The notes under the pieces were generated by a model. The model saw only the letters and a program-made list of their open reading frames with translations. It did no database searches and was not told the DNA's origin. A program made the position numbers and the translations under genes. Of a DNA stretch of 16,355 nt, positions 7,058 to 15,063 are shown piece after piece; positions within the stretch are counted from its first letter, which is position 1, and every line of letters begins with the position of its first letter. The stretch is from Desulfobacterales bacterium (lineage in GTDB: Bacteria; Desulfobacterota; Desulfobacteria; Desulfobacterales; JAFDCJ01), in contig CP070771.1 in assembly GCA_020345785.1 (NCBI GenBank), forward strand, positions 238,142 to 254,496. The letters run 5' to 3'.

Positions 7058-7168
7058 ATGAAACCAAAGCAAATGAATTTATATGACTTCTTAAACGCTT
7101 ATTTTAAAGACAATGCCTCCTTTCAGAGAATCTATACGGCGGATCGCTCAGGGCATGCAGTCCTGTGA
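7058..7168 (+). other. Short ORF overlapping the start of the GNAT gene: leader peptide or frameshifted N-terminus
   Basis: An ATG-started 36-codon frame (internal ATG at 7073) ends with TGA at 7166-7168 and overlaps the GNAT frame by 56 bases. Its product begins MKPKQMNLYDFLNAYFKDNA and reads like ordinary protein, not like antisense or random translation. A purine-rich GGACGGAA precedes it, whereas the GNAT ATG at 7113 lacks a good ribosome site. It may be a translated leader coupled to the GNAT gene, or the true GNAT N-terminus separated by a single-base frameshift (real or sequencing error). Confidence 0.3.
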
Positions 7169-7724
7169 GGAGTGGCTCGAGTTGATCCGGGACCTGGACG
7201 AACCTGTGCGCAGCGGCAAGAAATCCGCCGGTCTTCATATGCGCTGGGCCCGCAAGGATGATCTTTTTGCCATCAATGCCCTGGAAGGATTCGTAAAAGA
7301 GACCGAATTCATGGAAGAATCCCTCCGCAAGGGCGATCGCTGTCTCCTGCTGGAAGATGACAAGGGGATACGCGCCTTCGCCTGGGTCACTTTCAGAGAT
7401 TTCAAGCTGGCCCTCTGGTACACGCTGAAACTTCCCCCCGGCTGGTCTTACCTGGTCTATATTTTCGTACATCCGGCCTACTCGCGGCAAGGAGTTGCCT
7501 CCCATCTGCTGGGCTCATTGATGGAGTCCCTGCGCGAGATGGACTGCCGTCGGATCGTCTCCGGCATGTACAGCAACTGGGAGGCATCCATCGGCCTGCA
7601 CAAAAAAATGGGTTTTCGCATCCACCGCCGGTTGGCCCAGTGCAAAATTCTGAACATCTTTCCCACCCCGCCCAAGGAAGCATCACAGGATGCGGAAATC
7701 ACCGATTCGTCGCAGATTGATTGA
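7113..7724 (+). CDS. GNAT-family N-acetyltransferase
   Basis: A 203-aa cytosolic acetyltransferase predicted to move an acetyl group from acetyl-CoA to an amine. The core fold covers about residues 42-180. Motif A reads YIFVHPAYSRQGVASHLLGSLM (split here as YIFVHPAY, 116-123, then SRQGVAS, 124-130), where the RxxGxA-type loop binds the pantetheine-pyrophosphate. The typical late segment NWEASIGLHKKMGF follows near residue 155. The first ~40 residues are outside the usual fold and overlap a possible leader or frameshifted extension (7058-7168), so the start is uncertain. The C-terminus is a short polar tail. Substrate is not identifiable. It lies downstream of the deacetylase gene on the same strand, but the repeat-filled 277-bp gap argues for separate transcription. 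Confidence 0.85.
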   Translation: MPPFRESIRRIAQGMQSCEEWLELIRDLDEPVRSGKKSAGLHMRWARKDDLFAINALEGFVKETEFMEESLRKGDRCLLLEDDKGIRAFAWVTFRDFKLALWYTLKLPPGWSYLVYIFVHPAYSRQGVASHLLGSLMESLREMDCRRIVSGMYSNWEASIGLHKKMGFRIHRRLAQCKILNIFPTPPKEASQDAEITDSSQID

Positions 7725-7842
7725 TGGCTGAATTTTGCACGTAAATCGCATCTACAAAGTTCGAAGTTAATTATCAGGATTGACTTCGAGCGATGGTGGG
7801 TGTGAAAAAATTCAGGTATATATTTTTTCAAATTTCAAATAA

Positions 7843-7868
7843 CAGGGCAGCCGCGGTGGGCTGCCCTG
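7843..7868 (-). terminator. Probable terminator downstream of protease gene
   Basis: CAGGGCAGCC (7843-7852) pairs perfectly with GGCTGCCCTG (7859-7868) over a 6-nt loop. Read on the minus strand, the 10-bp GC stem follows the protease stop by about 52 nt and runs into TTATTTG, a mediocre T-run. It may also stop GNAT transcripts from the other side, but no T-run follows in that direction. Confidence 0.5.
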
Positions 7869-7920
7869 GCAGGAGATGACATTTCCTCCCTGAAAACGGT
7901 TTCCGAAGACAAATGACTGC

Positions 7921-9927
7921 TTACGGTCGGAACACCGTTATGCTTGTGCCGTTGCTGTCTCCATCCGGATCGTGGTTGTCGGCCGGCTCGTAATCCAGGT
8001 CCACGTGGTAGACGTCGGTTGTTGTGAATGTCAGGGCATTCAGGAACCATTGGTAGCCTTGGACGCTGCAGTGGCCGTTGGTGCCGGTCGTACATTGAAA
8101 GACCGAGGAACCGTCACTGAAAACGCCGTACACCGTCGCAGCGGGAACGGGATTGTGATCGGTGTCGTGAACGGTTATGGTTACCGTGGCGGCCCAGATC
8201 GACCAAAACAGGTTCCGGCTGCTGCCGTCCAGATCGCCGATGTGGACGGTATTTGGAAGGCCCTGCTCTCTGACTTCCACTTCGACCGCCATGTCATTAT
8301 TTGAGGCTTTGTCATCCGTGAATTCCACTGCGGCAGTCAGAGTATATAAACCTGCCTGGACGCCCGCCGTGTTCCATTCAAATGTCAGGTCGACGCTTTG
8401 CCCGGCTGGCAAACCATTGATAGGCTGCGGAATGAATGTAACAACATCTTCGATAGCGAGGCTGACTTCAAATGTAGAAACAACATCGTAGATACCCACA
8501 TTTTTCACAGTTACCGTGATATTGACGGTTTCACCCACCATGACCGTATCCGGTGCCTCTATCGCAGCCAGGCTGAGATCGGTAATCGGCTCGGCGGATC
8601 CGGCGTATCCCAATCGTTCCGGATTCTTATCCGGATCACTGGACACGGCCAATCCTTCGGCAACATCCTGGTCAATACCGGCATCGATCAGCGCCTGTCG
8701 GACGGCATAAACGCCATTTGCATCGGCGGGTCGGCCGTTTTGCGCGATATAGAGGGCGGCCAGGCCCGCAGCATGGGGAGAGGCCATGCTGGTGCCGCTG
8801 AAGGTGGCATATTGGCCGTTGCGATAGGTGGAAAAAATATTCACCCCGGGGCACAGCAGATCGATGGCAGCCCCCGGGGAGGAAACCGGATTGCCGGCCG
8901 TCACGCTGCGGCTGAAGTTGCTGAACGTCGCAAAAGAGTCGTCGGGTCCATACGAAGTGGCCGGACCCATGCCGCCGGCGTTGCCGTCGGAATCGGCGAG
9001 GGCCGAAATTGCCGCCACTTCAGGGTAGGCCGCCGGAACGAAGTCGTCGCTGGTGCCGAACCTGCCGTCCGAGCCGTATACATCCTGGGAGTTGTTGCCT
9101 GCCGCGACTATATACACAACACCCTGAGCCACTGATTCCCGGATGGCTTCGCGCATGGCGCTGCTGAATCCCTGGCCGCCCAGACTCATATTGGCGACCT
9201 CAATGGTGCCGGCATGCTCGGTGACCCAGTCGATGCCGGCGATGATCCATGAGGTCCAGCCGCTGCCGTTGTTATCCAGCACGCGAACCGCCCACAGGCG
9301 AGCACCGGGTGCGACGCCCACGACACCGAAGTCGTTATTCATGGCCGCTGCGATGCCGGCCACATGGGTGCCGTGACCGTGGCCGTCATTGCCCCCACCG
9401 TCCAGGCACCCGCCGAAAAGCGCACAGTTGGTCGAACCCGCCACATTGAGATCGGGATGAGTTAAATCGATCCCGGTATCAATGATTGCGATGTCCGCAT
9501 CGACGTCACTACTGGTAAATTCGGGTCCGGCATCCATGCGGTCGACCCCGGTCGGCAGCGTTTGCGCAATTGCGTAATATTTTCGATCCGGTTCGATGTA
9601 CGCGACGTCAGGATGACGTTCAAGAATCCGTGCCACAGCCTGGGGCATTCGGGCAGAAAATCCCCTGAGCACCCTGCGGTAAACGTGCCCCACCGCAAAT
9701 CGGTGGCGTCTTGCCAAATCATGGGCAGCAGCCGGGGGATCCTGAACATAATCCCGTAATCGGACAATGTACCGATCCGGGGCAACGACCTGTTCGGTTA
9801 TTTGCCGCGGTTTATCCCGCTGGGCAATTGATAGAGATGCGGTCAAGAGCCCGATTGAGATAACAATCGCGATCCAGCAGCAAAATCGGCATGATGTCTG
9901 GCTGATTCGATCCTTTTTTAATTTCAT
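7921..9927 (-). CDS. Secreted subtilisin-like serine protease (S8), multidomain
   Basis: A 668-aa exported endopeptidase. The start is fixed by AAGGAGGA on the minus strand (9933-9940), with six bases between GGAGG and the ATG. Residues 1-35 form a signal peptide with hydrophobic core ~18-33. Residues ~50-115 look like an I9 propeptide (DRYIVRLRD to VAYIEPDR). The S8 catalytic domain (~120-435) carries the triad D150 (IIDTGID), H185 (HGTHVAG) and S380 (GTSMASPHAAG), with oxyanion N278 (AAGNN), so it should be active. Residues ~450-553 resemble a CARDB-type adhesive beta domain. The last 112 residues form another beta domain with VHIGDLDGSS, VTITVHD and NHDPDGDSNGT, which I have seen appended to other secreted proteins but cannot name. 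No PEP-CTERM or LPXTG anchor is visible. It is divergent from the seven-repeat secreted protein across 627 bp. Confidence 0.94.
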   Translation of the reverse strand: MKLKKDRISQTSCRFCCWIAIVISIGLLTASLSIAQRDKPRQITEQVVAPDRYIVRLRDYVQDPPAAAHDLARRHRFAVGHVYRRVLRGFSARMPQAVARILERHPDVAYIEPDRKYYAIAQTLPTGVDRMDAGPEFTSSDVDADIAIIDTGIDLTHPDLNVAGSTNCALFGGCLDGGGNDGHGHGTHVAGIAAAMNNDFGVVGVAPGARLWAVRVLDNNGSGWTSWIIAGIDWVTEHAGTIEVANMSLGGQGFSSAMREAIRESVAQGVVYIVAAGNNSQDVYGSDGRFGTSDDFVPAAYPEVAAISALADSDGNAGGMGPATSYGPDDSFATFSNFSRSVTAGNPVSSPGAAIDLLCPGVNIFSTYRNGQYATFSGTSMASPHAAGLAALYIAQNGRPADANGVYAVRQALIDAGIDQDVAEGLAVSSDPDKNPERLGYAGSAEPITDLSLAAIEAPDTVMVGETVNITVTVKNVGIYDVVSTFEVSLAIEDVVTFIPQPINGLPAGQSVDLTFEWNTAGVQAGLYTLTAAVEFTDDKASNNDMAVEVEVREQGLPNTVHIGDLDGSSRNLFWSIWAATVTITVHDTDHNPVPAATVYGVFSDGSSVFQCTTGTNGHCSVQGYQWFLNALTFTTTDVYHVDLDYEPADNHDPDGDSNGTSITVFRP

Positions 9928-10554
9928 GATTATCCTCCTTTCGTTGATTGGTAGGTCCTGCCAAATGTTGAAAGAAAAGATCTTGATTCAAGCACGAACC
10001 AGCTTACAAAATTTGAGCATCATAGATTCCCAGGCAACGAGCGCTTGATTTACAGTGGAGATTTTCAGCTTGAGCCGGAGAGATGGCGAGAGGATCCGTG
10101 TAGCGTCGTGTATCGAGATATCAGCAATCGTAAATTTCTAGTATTGAAATGAAATAAAGAAATCAACAGATTTTGCGATGCTTGACGAAAAAAATTCGTC
10201 CTGAAAACCATGCCCTGTCTTTAAGGATGGGTCTCGTTTTTGAGTGGAAAAAAACTCAACTGGATGCGGCCGGGGTGTCACGCAAAGGAATATCGCCCTC
10301 GGCCTGTGAAGATGTGAGGTTTTTTCTATTAAAGGACGCCGATCAGAAGGCCGATAATACTCTGAGTCGGCTCAAATCGGCCGGCTGACGACCATACATG
10401 ACGAGCGTCGACAACGGATTTTCGGCGCTTTCACACGTCGATCCAGTCGTCCTGCCCAGTTTAATATTCCATCAGGCCGACAGCATGGCATCCAATGATG
10501 TTTGGAGACGCAAAGGATTCAACTTTTTTTTCAGAGAAGGAGAAGACATCGGGT
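9928..10554. other. Divergent spacer between protease and seven-repeat protein genes
   Basis: 627 bp with no convincing gene. A 71-codon frame from TTG 10173 has no ribosome site and no recognisable product. Small dyads exist: GACGAA/TTCGTC at 10184-10200 and GGCCGAT/ATCGGCC at 10349-10382. No clear sigma-70 or sigma-54 promoter was found on either strand, though both flanking genes must have one here. The length leaves room for regulatory sites or a small RNA that I cannot identify. Confidence 0.4.
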
Positions 10555-12495
10555 ATGAATAGAAACTCAACGCGGTTGAGGGAATATGTCGCTGTTTATG
10601 TTCTGTTGGGTCTGGTTCTGTCATTTGCCGGACATGTCGGTGCTGACGCGGCCCAGAATCACTGGGTTACCTTTGTGCTGCAGGATGAAAAAACAAAGGC
10701 CTCGTTGACCGGTGTCAATTTCAGTTTTTCGGGCCCGGGCTTTAATAAGACTGGGGTTGCCAATGGTTCGGTGAGGTTGGGACCGCTGGCTGCCGGACGC
10801 TACATGGTGTCGTTCAATAAGTGGGGTTACTTCGATTTCAACTCCGGTTTGGATGTCAGCGCAAACCGTTCGTTCACCATTACAATGGCCAAACAGGCCG
10901 ATGTCAAAGCCGTTGTTCCTCCCAAAAGCCTGTTGACGATCTGGCCGCTGGCTGAAAATGGCCGGGCCGATTTGAGCGGGGCCAATGTGACGGTAAACGG
11001 TCCGTCCGGGCAAAAATCGATTACCGTAACCAAACAAAACTTTGTCGCCAATTTTTACGATCTGAAACCGGGCCGCTATTCCTACACGGTCTCCCACTCC
11101 GCCTATCAGCCGACCTCCGGCACAGTGGATATGGACTCCACCAGCAAAAAAACCCTGAAGGTAAACCTGAGTGCCCAGGCGATCCCGGTGACGGTGCGGG
11201 TGACGCTGCCAAACGGCCAGGCCGCTGCCAACGCCAACGTCGTCGCGAGCGGGACCAGACAGATTCAGGCGGCGACAGACACCAGCGGCGTGGCCCGGCT
11301 CAACCTGGGACCCGGCACCTGGGAGATCCAGGCCTATCGCAGCGGTCTTCAGCCGGCCGTCCTGCGGGACATCAAGCTGCCGGGCCAAACCAGTTTTAAC
11401 CTCAGGCTTACATCACCCACGGGCAGTCTGAGCGTCAGGGTCATAAACAGTTCTACCAACGGGGCCGTCGAATCTGCCATTGTTTCTATTTCCGGCCCAA
11501 ACGGCACCTTTAAGGCCTGGACAAACATGTCGGGGGTCGCCAACTTCAAAGGCATTCCCCAGGGCGACTATACCTGCAGGATCGATAAAGCAACTTACCA
11601 GGGCAGTAACTACCGCATTCGATTGGCGACCGTGGATACCCTGCACCAGACCTTCAAGCTCACGCGGATGTCGGGTGATCTGAATGTCAAGGTGATCGAT
11701 GCCAGGACACGCCAACCGGTGTCCGGTGCAGTGATCAATGCAAAATGGAATCTGCCGGGGGTTGGCTTTAACCGCGGCAGGGAGAAATCCTCTGCGGCCG
11801 AAACAGCTTCCAACGGGTCTGCGCTGTTAATGCTTGAACCCGCCTCCACCATCCAGTCCATCGTTGTAACAGCTGACGGCTATAAGCCCGCCACGCTTAC
11901 ATCTGCCCCGGTGCCTGGAAATCTCGAAGTTGCCCTGCAGCGAGCGGTGGCCGTTAAATCCGGCAAAAAAGGACTGGAAGTCCAGGTGCTTGACGGCCGC
12001 ACCAATCAGCCGCTACCCAACGCCACGGTGTCGCTGCCGGTCAATGGCCGATTCCAGAGTGTAAAGACAGCAGCCAATGGGATCGCTGAATTTCGCGACC
12101 TGCCATCCGGCAGATACCATTTTATTGCCAGCAAAACCGGATACGGAGACTTTAGGTGGTGGGTTGAAATTAAAAAGGACGATTTGGTTCGTCAAACGGC
12201 CAGAATTTCGGCCAAGGCCACCACCTTTGAGGTCACCCTGGTTGACCAAAAAGGGCGGCCGGTTTCCGGTGCACGGGTAAACGTGAAGTGGCGCGACAGC
12301 AGCATGCGCCGCGACAAGTATGATACGGCCATCTCCGGCTCCGATGGTGTGGCGCTTCTATATGAAGTGCCAAGGGCCATGCGTGTTTATGTCAGTGCCG
12401 CAAAACAAGGTTTTAAATCGGCCTATTGGTCCCTGCCCCTCTCCTACCGAAGCCCGCCCGGCAAACTGAAACTGACATTGGCCTCCGCCAAGTAG
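10555..12495 (+). CDS. Secreted protein with seven tandem beta-sandwich (carboxypeptidase-regulatory-like) repeats
   Basis: A 646-aa exported protein. ATG 10555 is chosen because it begins a typical signal peptide (charged MNRNSTRLRE, hydrophobic ~11-28, cleavage near GADA) and AAGGAG lies at 10537-10542; the frame is open back to 10495. The mature protein is almost entirely seven successive ~80-92-residue units, starting near residues 37, 124, 209, 291, 375, 473 and 557. Each shows the pattern of a beta strand with hydrophobic V/I-x-V, a P-V-x-x-A-x-V turn, a D/N-G-x-A/V-x-F/L strand and a P-x-G-x-Y strand, as in carboxypeptidase-regulatory-like or SdrB-like folds. No enzyme domain, membrane anchor or sorting signal follows. 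It probably acts as an extracellular or periplasmic structural or binding protein. A strong terminator lies 60 bp after its stop. Confidence 0.83.
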   Translation: MNRNSTRLREYVAVYVLLGLVLSFAGHVGADAAQNHWVTFVLQDEKTKASLTGVNFSFSGPGFNKTGVANGSVRLGPLAAGRYMVSFNKWGYFDFNSGLDVSANRSFTITMAKQADVKAVVPPKSLLTIWPLAENGRADLSGANVTVNGPSGQKSITVTKQNFVANFYDLKPGRYSYTVSHSAYQPTSGTVDMDSTSKKTLKVNLSAQAIPVTVRVTLPNGQAAANANVVASGTRQIQAATDTSGVARLNLGPGTWEIQAYRSGLQPAVLRDIKLPGQTSFNLRLTSPTGSLSVRVINSSTNGAVESAIVSISGPNGTFKAWTNMSGVANFKGIPQGDYTCRIDKATYQGSNYRIRLATVDTLHQTFKLTRMSGDLNVKVIDARTRQPVSGAVINAKWNLPGVGFNRGREKSSAAETASNGSALLMLEPASTIQSIVVTADGYKPATLTSAPVPGNLEVALQRAVAVKSGKKGLEVQVLDGRTNQPLPNATVSLPVNGRFQSVKTAANGIAEFRDLPSGRYHFIASKTGYGDFRWWVEIKKDDLVRQTARISAKATTFEVTLVDQKGRPVSGARVNVKWRDSSMRRDKYDTAISGSDGVALLYEVPRAMRVYVSAAKQGFKSAYWSLPLSYRSPPGKLKLTLASAK

Positions 12496-12555
12496 CTTGC
12501 CAAAAGCCCGGGCGCCGCTGCATCTTTTTGCGTTATTGTCATTTTGTCCGACCCA

Positions 12556-12594
12556 AAAACCCCGGTCTCCTGTCGGAGCCGGGGTTTTCCTTTT
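12556..12594 (+). terminator. Strong rho-independent terminator
   Basis: AAAACCCCGG (12556-12565) pairs with CCGGGGTTTT (12579-12588). The stem continues as CTCC (12567-12570) with GGAG (12575-12578) past one bulged T, closing on loop TGTC. A second TTTT follows at 12591-12594. It ends transcription of the seven-repeat protein gene. Confidence 0.85.
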
Positions 12595-12808
12595 ATCCTT
12601 CAGCAGTTTTTGGGTTGTATTTTTTTTCTTTTCCTTATAAGGAATTTTGTATCTCACCTGCGTGATCATCAGTTACTCTGGGATTGAAAACCTGGTCCGC
12701 TGGGCCAGGATTCTTTACCTGAATGTGGGATATTTGAATTTTTCGGACAACCGTCGGCGAATTGAAAAAATCTTTTTGATACGAATTGTTAAACATCAGG
12801 CGGCAAAA
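12595..12808. other. Spacer upstream of HAD phosphatase, with 14-bp palindrome
   Basis: The stretch between the terminator and the phosphatase start contains a perfect palindrome TTCCTTATAAGGAA at 12631-12644. The phosphatase frame is open through here from TTG 12647, but the encoded residues do not look like a conserved domain, so I read it as 5' region. The palindrome could be an operator. Confidence 0.4.
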
Positions 12809-13606
12809 GTGAAACCCTTCGACCAATTTCCTTCTGAAACGTGCAGGCAAATTCGCTATATCCTGACAGACATTGACGATACCCTTACCGTAAACGGCCG
12901 CCTGCCCGCCGCTGTTTTTGTTGCCATGGAACAGCTCAAAGATGCAAACATCCGCAGCATTCCGATTACCGGAAGGCCGGCCGGATGGTGCGACCACATT
13001 GCGCGGATGTGGCCGGTGGACGGTTTGGTGGGTGAAAACGGTGCCTTTTATTTCCGCTATGATGAGTCGACCCGCAAAATGGTGCGCCGCTATTTCAAGC
13101 CGGAAAGCGAGCGCCGGGCGGATCGTCTGAAATTAGCCGATCTAAAATTGGAAATTCTGAAGAAAGTACCAGGAGCGGACGTTGCGGCAGACCAAACCTA
13201 CCGCGAGGCGGATCTGGCGATAGACTATTGTGAAGACATTCCGCCGCTGTCCACCGAGGCCGTCAACCAGATTGTCGAATTGTTCAAAAAAGCCGGCGCT
13301 GAAGCCAAAGTCAGCTCGATCCACGTCAATGGCTGGTTTGGTGAGTACGATAAGCTGACCATGACCCGCTTTTTATTCGAAGAAGTTTTTCACGAGATTT
13401 TAGAAGACGTCAAAGAGGACGTCATTTACATCGGGGACTCCCCTAACGATGCGCCGATGTTTACCTACTTTCCCCACTCCGTCGGAGTGGCCAATGTTTT
13501 GCAATTTGAAGGCCGAATGCCTTGCAATCCGGCCTGGATTACCCGCAAGGAGGGCGGACATGGATTTGCCGAGATGGTGGATCAACTTCTTGCCCTTTCT
13601 ACATAA
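12809..13606 (+). CDS. HAD-superfamily (Cof/IIB-type) phosphatase
   Basis: A cytosolic phosphohydrolase, 265 aa from GTG 12809, a size normal for the IIB subclass. Motif I is DIDDTLT with nucleophile D21 and acid/base D23, motif II is ITGRP (T54), and motif IV is GDSPND with metal-binding D210 and D214. The IIB cap lies between them. The start is inferred: no ATG occurs before motif I in this frame; GTG 12809 follows a weak AGGCGG, while TTG 12776 and TTG 12647 are alternatives that would add 11 or 54 residues. Relatives include sugar phosphatases such as sucrose- or mannosylglycerate-phosphate phosphatases and Cof-like proteins; the substrate is not deducible. It lies between a terminator and the transporter operon, 138 bp from the latter. 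Confidence 0.88.
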   Translation: MKPFDQFPSETCRQIRYILTDIDDTLTVNGRLPAAVFVAMEQLKDANIRSIPITGRPAGWCDHIARMWPVDGLVGENGAFYFRYDESTRKMVRRYFKPESERRADRLKLADLKLEILKKVPGADVAADQTYREADLAIDYCEDIPPLSTEAVNQIVELFKKAGAEAKVSSIHVNGWFGEYDKLTMTRFLFEEVFHEILEDVKEDVIYIGDSPNDAPMFTYFPHSVGVANVLQFEGRMPCNPAWITRKEGGHGFAEMVDQLLALST

Positions 13607-13733
13607 CGGCATAAATCATTTTTCATACATACACAGCGTTCAGCCGATTTGATCATGTGCGGCAGTTTAAATATCCAACATAATAAGGGCGAATGCAGTA
13701 TTATTTATGAAGCTGTGTATAATCTTAAAAAAA

Positions 13734-13739
13734 GGAGGG
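13734..13739 (+). promoter_or_regulatory. Strong ribosome binding site for the binding-protein gene
   Basis: GGAGGG lies five bases before ATG 13745 and decides that start over the upstream open frame. A perfect TATAAT (13718-13723) just ahead could be a -10 box, but I see no matching -35 and it would leave a very short leader. Confidence 0.7.
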
Positions 13740-13744
13740 TGAAA

Positions 13745-14959
13745 ATGATCAAAGACATCGAAGAAAAAAATGGAAGGCTGGAGAAAGCGTTTGACAAGCC
13801 GCTGACGCGGCGTTCATTTCTCAAAAAAAGTGCGACGGGTGCGGCCGTTGCGTTTACGGCAGCCAGTATGGGACCATTCGTTCGAACCTCGAAAGCGGCC
13901 AAGCTGGAGCTGCGCTGGCTGGGTTGGGAACACTATAACGTGAAAAAGCTTACCGCCAAATTTGAAAAGGAATATGATTGCAAAGTCAGCGCCGGTTTCT
14001 TCGACGGGAACTCGGAGGCATACAACAAACTGCGCGGCGGGGGCGTGAAGGACTTCGACCTGGTGATGGCCGACGGCTTCTGGCCCCGGCTGTATGCCAA
14101 ACAGGGCCTCACCCAACCGGTCGACTACGGCAAAATCTCGAACATGCAATATGTGTTTCCGGTTTTCATGCCGCCCAATTACATGCTGCTCAAGGAGGAG
14201 GAGGGTAATAACATGATCGCCGCGCCCAATTGCTGGGGCGGCTACGGCATTACCATCAATATGGACAAGGTGGCTGAAGAAGACTCGGATTCCATCTATC
14301 TGCTATACAATCCGAAATACAAAGGGCATCTGTGCGTCAGCGCCCGCTTCGAGGAAAATATCGCCTTAACCGGTATCCTGGTTTGCCACCGCATGGGAAC
14401 AAAGGATAAAACGCGTCCGGACGGCAAGCCCTTCAACCCCTACGTGCTGTATGACAATGAGCTCGAGGAATGTAAAAAACTCCTCATCGAGCAGAAAAAA
14501 TACCTGCTTACCCGCTGGAATGACGAGGCGACGCTGGAAAGACTGCTTCGCGCCCAGGCCGTCTGGGCTGCTCCTGAATGGTCCGGCGTCTACCGCTTGA
14601 TCCACTTCGACTACCTGGACGGCAAATCCAAACTGCGGATGAAACATTTACTGCATCCCAAAGAAGGTGGACTGGGATGGGTGGATACCTGGTGTGTGAC
14701 CTCCGGGGTCAAAGGCAGTGAAAAAATGGAGCTGGCTCACGAGTGGATCAATTTCCGGTTGAAACCCGAAAACATGGTGGTTGTGGCTGAAGAGATCGGC
14801 TGGGCGCCCACGGTAGACGTACGAAAAATGATCCCGCAGCGCTACGTCGACACCCTCTTCCTGAACAACACAGATGCCATCAAGGGCTTGTACCAATTCG
14901 ACGCGCCATCGTCGCCGGAAAAATGGGAGCGCATCTGGTCGGATGTCGAGGCTTCGTAA
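13745..14959 (+). CDS. ABC transporter substrate-binding protein, PotD-type, Tat-exported
   Basis: A 404-aa periplasmic binding protein for an ABC importer. The N-terminus carries a twin-arginine signal, TRRSFLKKSA with R22-R23, then a hydrophobic AAVAFTAASM stretch and likely cleavage near residue 52 (SKAA). Twin-arginine export suggests the protein is folded before export. The mature part has the two-lobed type II binding-protein pattern of the spermidine/putrescine (PotD) group, for example LRWLGWEHY at the start, FDLVMADGFWPRLYAKQGLTQPVDY and WGGYGITINMDKV. It is not close enough by eye to assign the ligand; polyamine, iron or another organic cation are possible. It is followed after 138 bp by the ATPase and then a permease, so this is the first gene of an importer operon. 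Confidence 0.88.
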   Translation: MIKDIEEKNGRLEKAFDKPLTRRSFLKKSATGAAVAFTAASMGPFVRTSKAAKLELRWLGWEHYNVKKLTAKFEKEYDCKVSAGFFDGNSEAYNKLRGGGVKDFDLVMADGFWPRLYAKQGLTQPVDYGKISNMQYVFPVFMPPNYMLLKEEEGNNMIAAPNCWGGYGITINMDKVAEEDSDSIYLLYNPKYKGHLCVSARFEENIALTGILVCHRMGTKDKTRPDGKPFNPYVLYDNELEECKKLLIEQKKYLLTRWNDEATLERLLRAQAVWAAPEWSGVYRLIHFDYLDGKSKLRMKHLLHPKEGGLGWVDTWCVTSGVKGSEKMELAHEWINFRLKPENMVVVAEEIGWAPTVDVRKMIPQRYVDTLFLNNTDAIKGLYQFDAPSSPEKWERIWSDVEAS

Positions 14960-15024
14960 GCCACCGCTGATTAACGAGTGCCCATCCGGAAATTAAAAGG
15001 GGCACAATTAAGTTTCCAATTTGG

Positions 15025-15063
15025 TCCGTCGAGGCGGGATACATCGGAATCCGCCTTGGCGGA
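15025..15063. repeat. Paired GC palindromes (copy 3 of dispersed motif) inside the transporter operon
   Basis: TCCGCCTTGGCGGA (15050-15063) is a 6-bp inverted repeat around TT, related to the palindromes at 46-61 and 7036-7052. A degenerate neighbour, TCCGTC-GA-GGCGGG (15025-15038), can pair with two G-U pairs in RNA. Both lie between the binding-protein stop and the ATPase start, so the mRNA would carry two hairpins here, which may set the ratio of the products by stabilising the upstream message. Confidence 0.5.

Noticed and set aside
7723..7740. Sigma-54-like TGGCTG...TTGCA after the GNAT gene
   Set aside because: The GG-GC spacing is 9, not 10, and no + strand gene follows.
8398..9135. 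Long + strand frame of 245 codons inside the protease gene
   Set aside because: It is antisense to the catalytic domain of a clear S8 protease; the composition reflects the opposite-strand codon bias.
10270..10330. Possible c-di-GMP riboswitch, prompted by TCACGCAAAGG and CGGCCT
   Set aside because: The conserved GCAAACC block and the second half of the GEMM fold are missing; the resemblance is limited to a few short words.
10173..10388. 71-codon frame in the divergent spacer
   Set aside because: It has a TTG start with no ribosome site, and the product has no recognisable motif.
13718..13723. TATAAT as promoter for the binding-protein gene
   Set aside because: There is no plausible -35 element at 16-18 bp, and it would leave only about 15 nt of leader; kept as a remark only.
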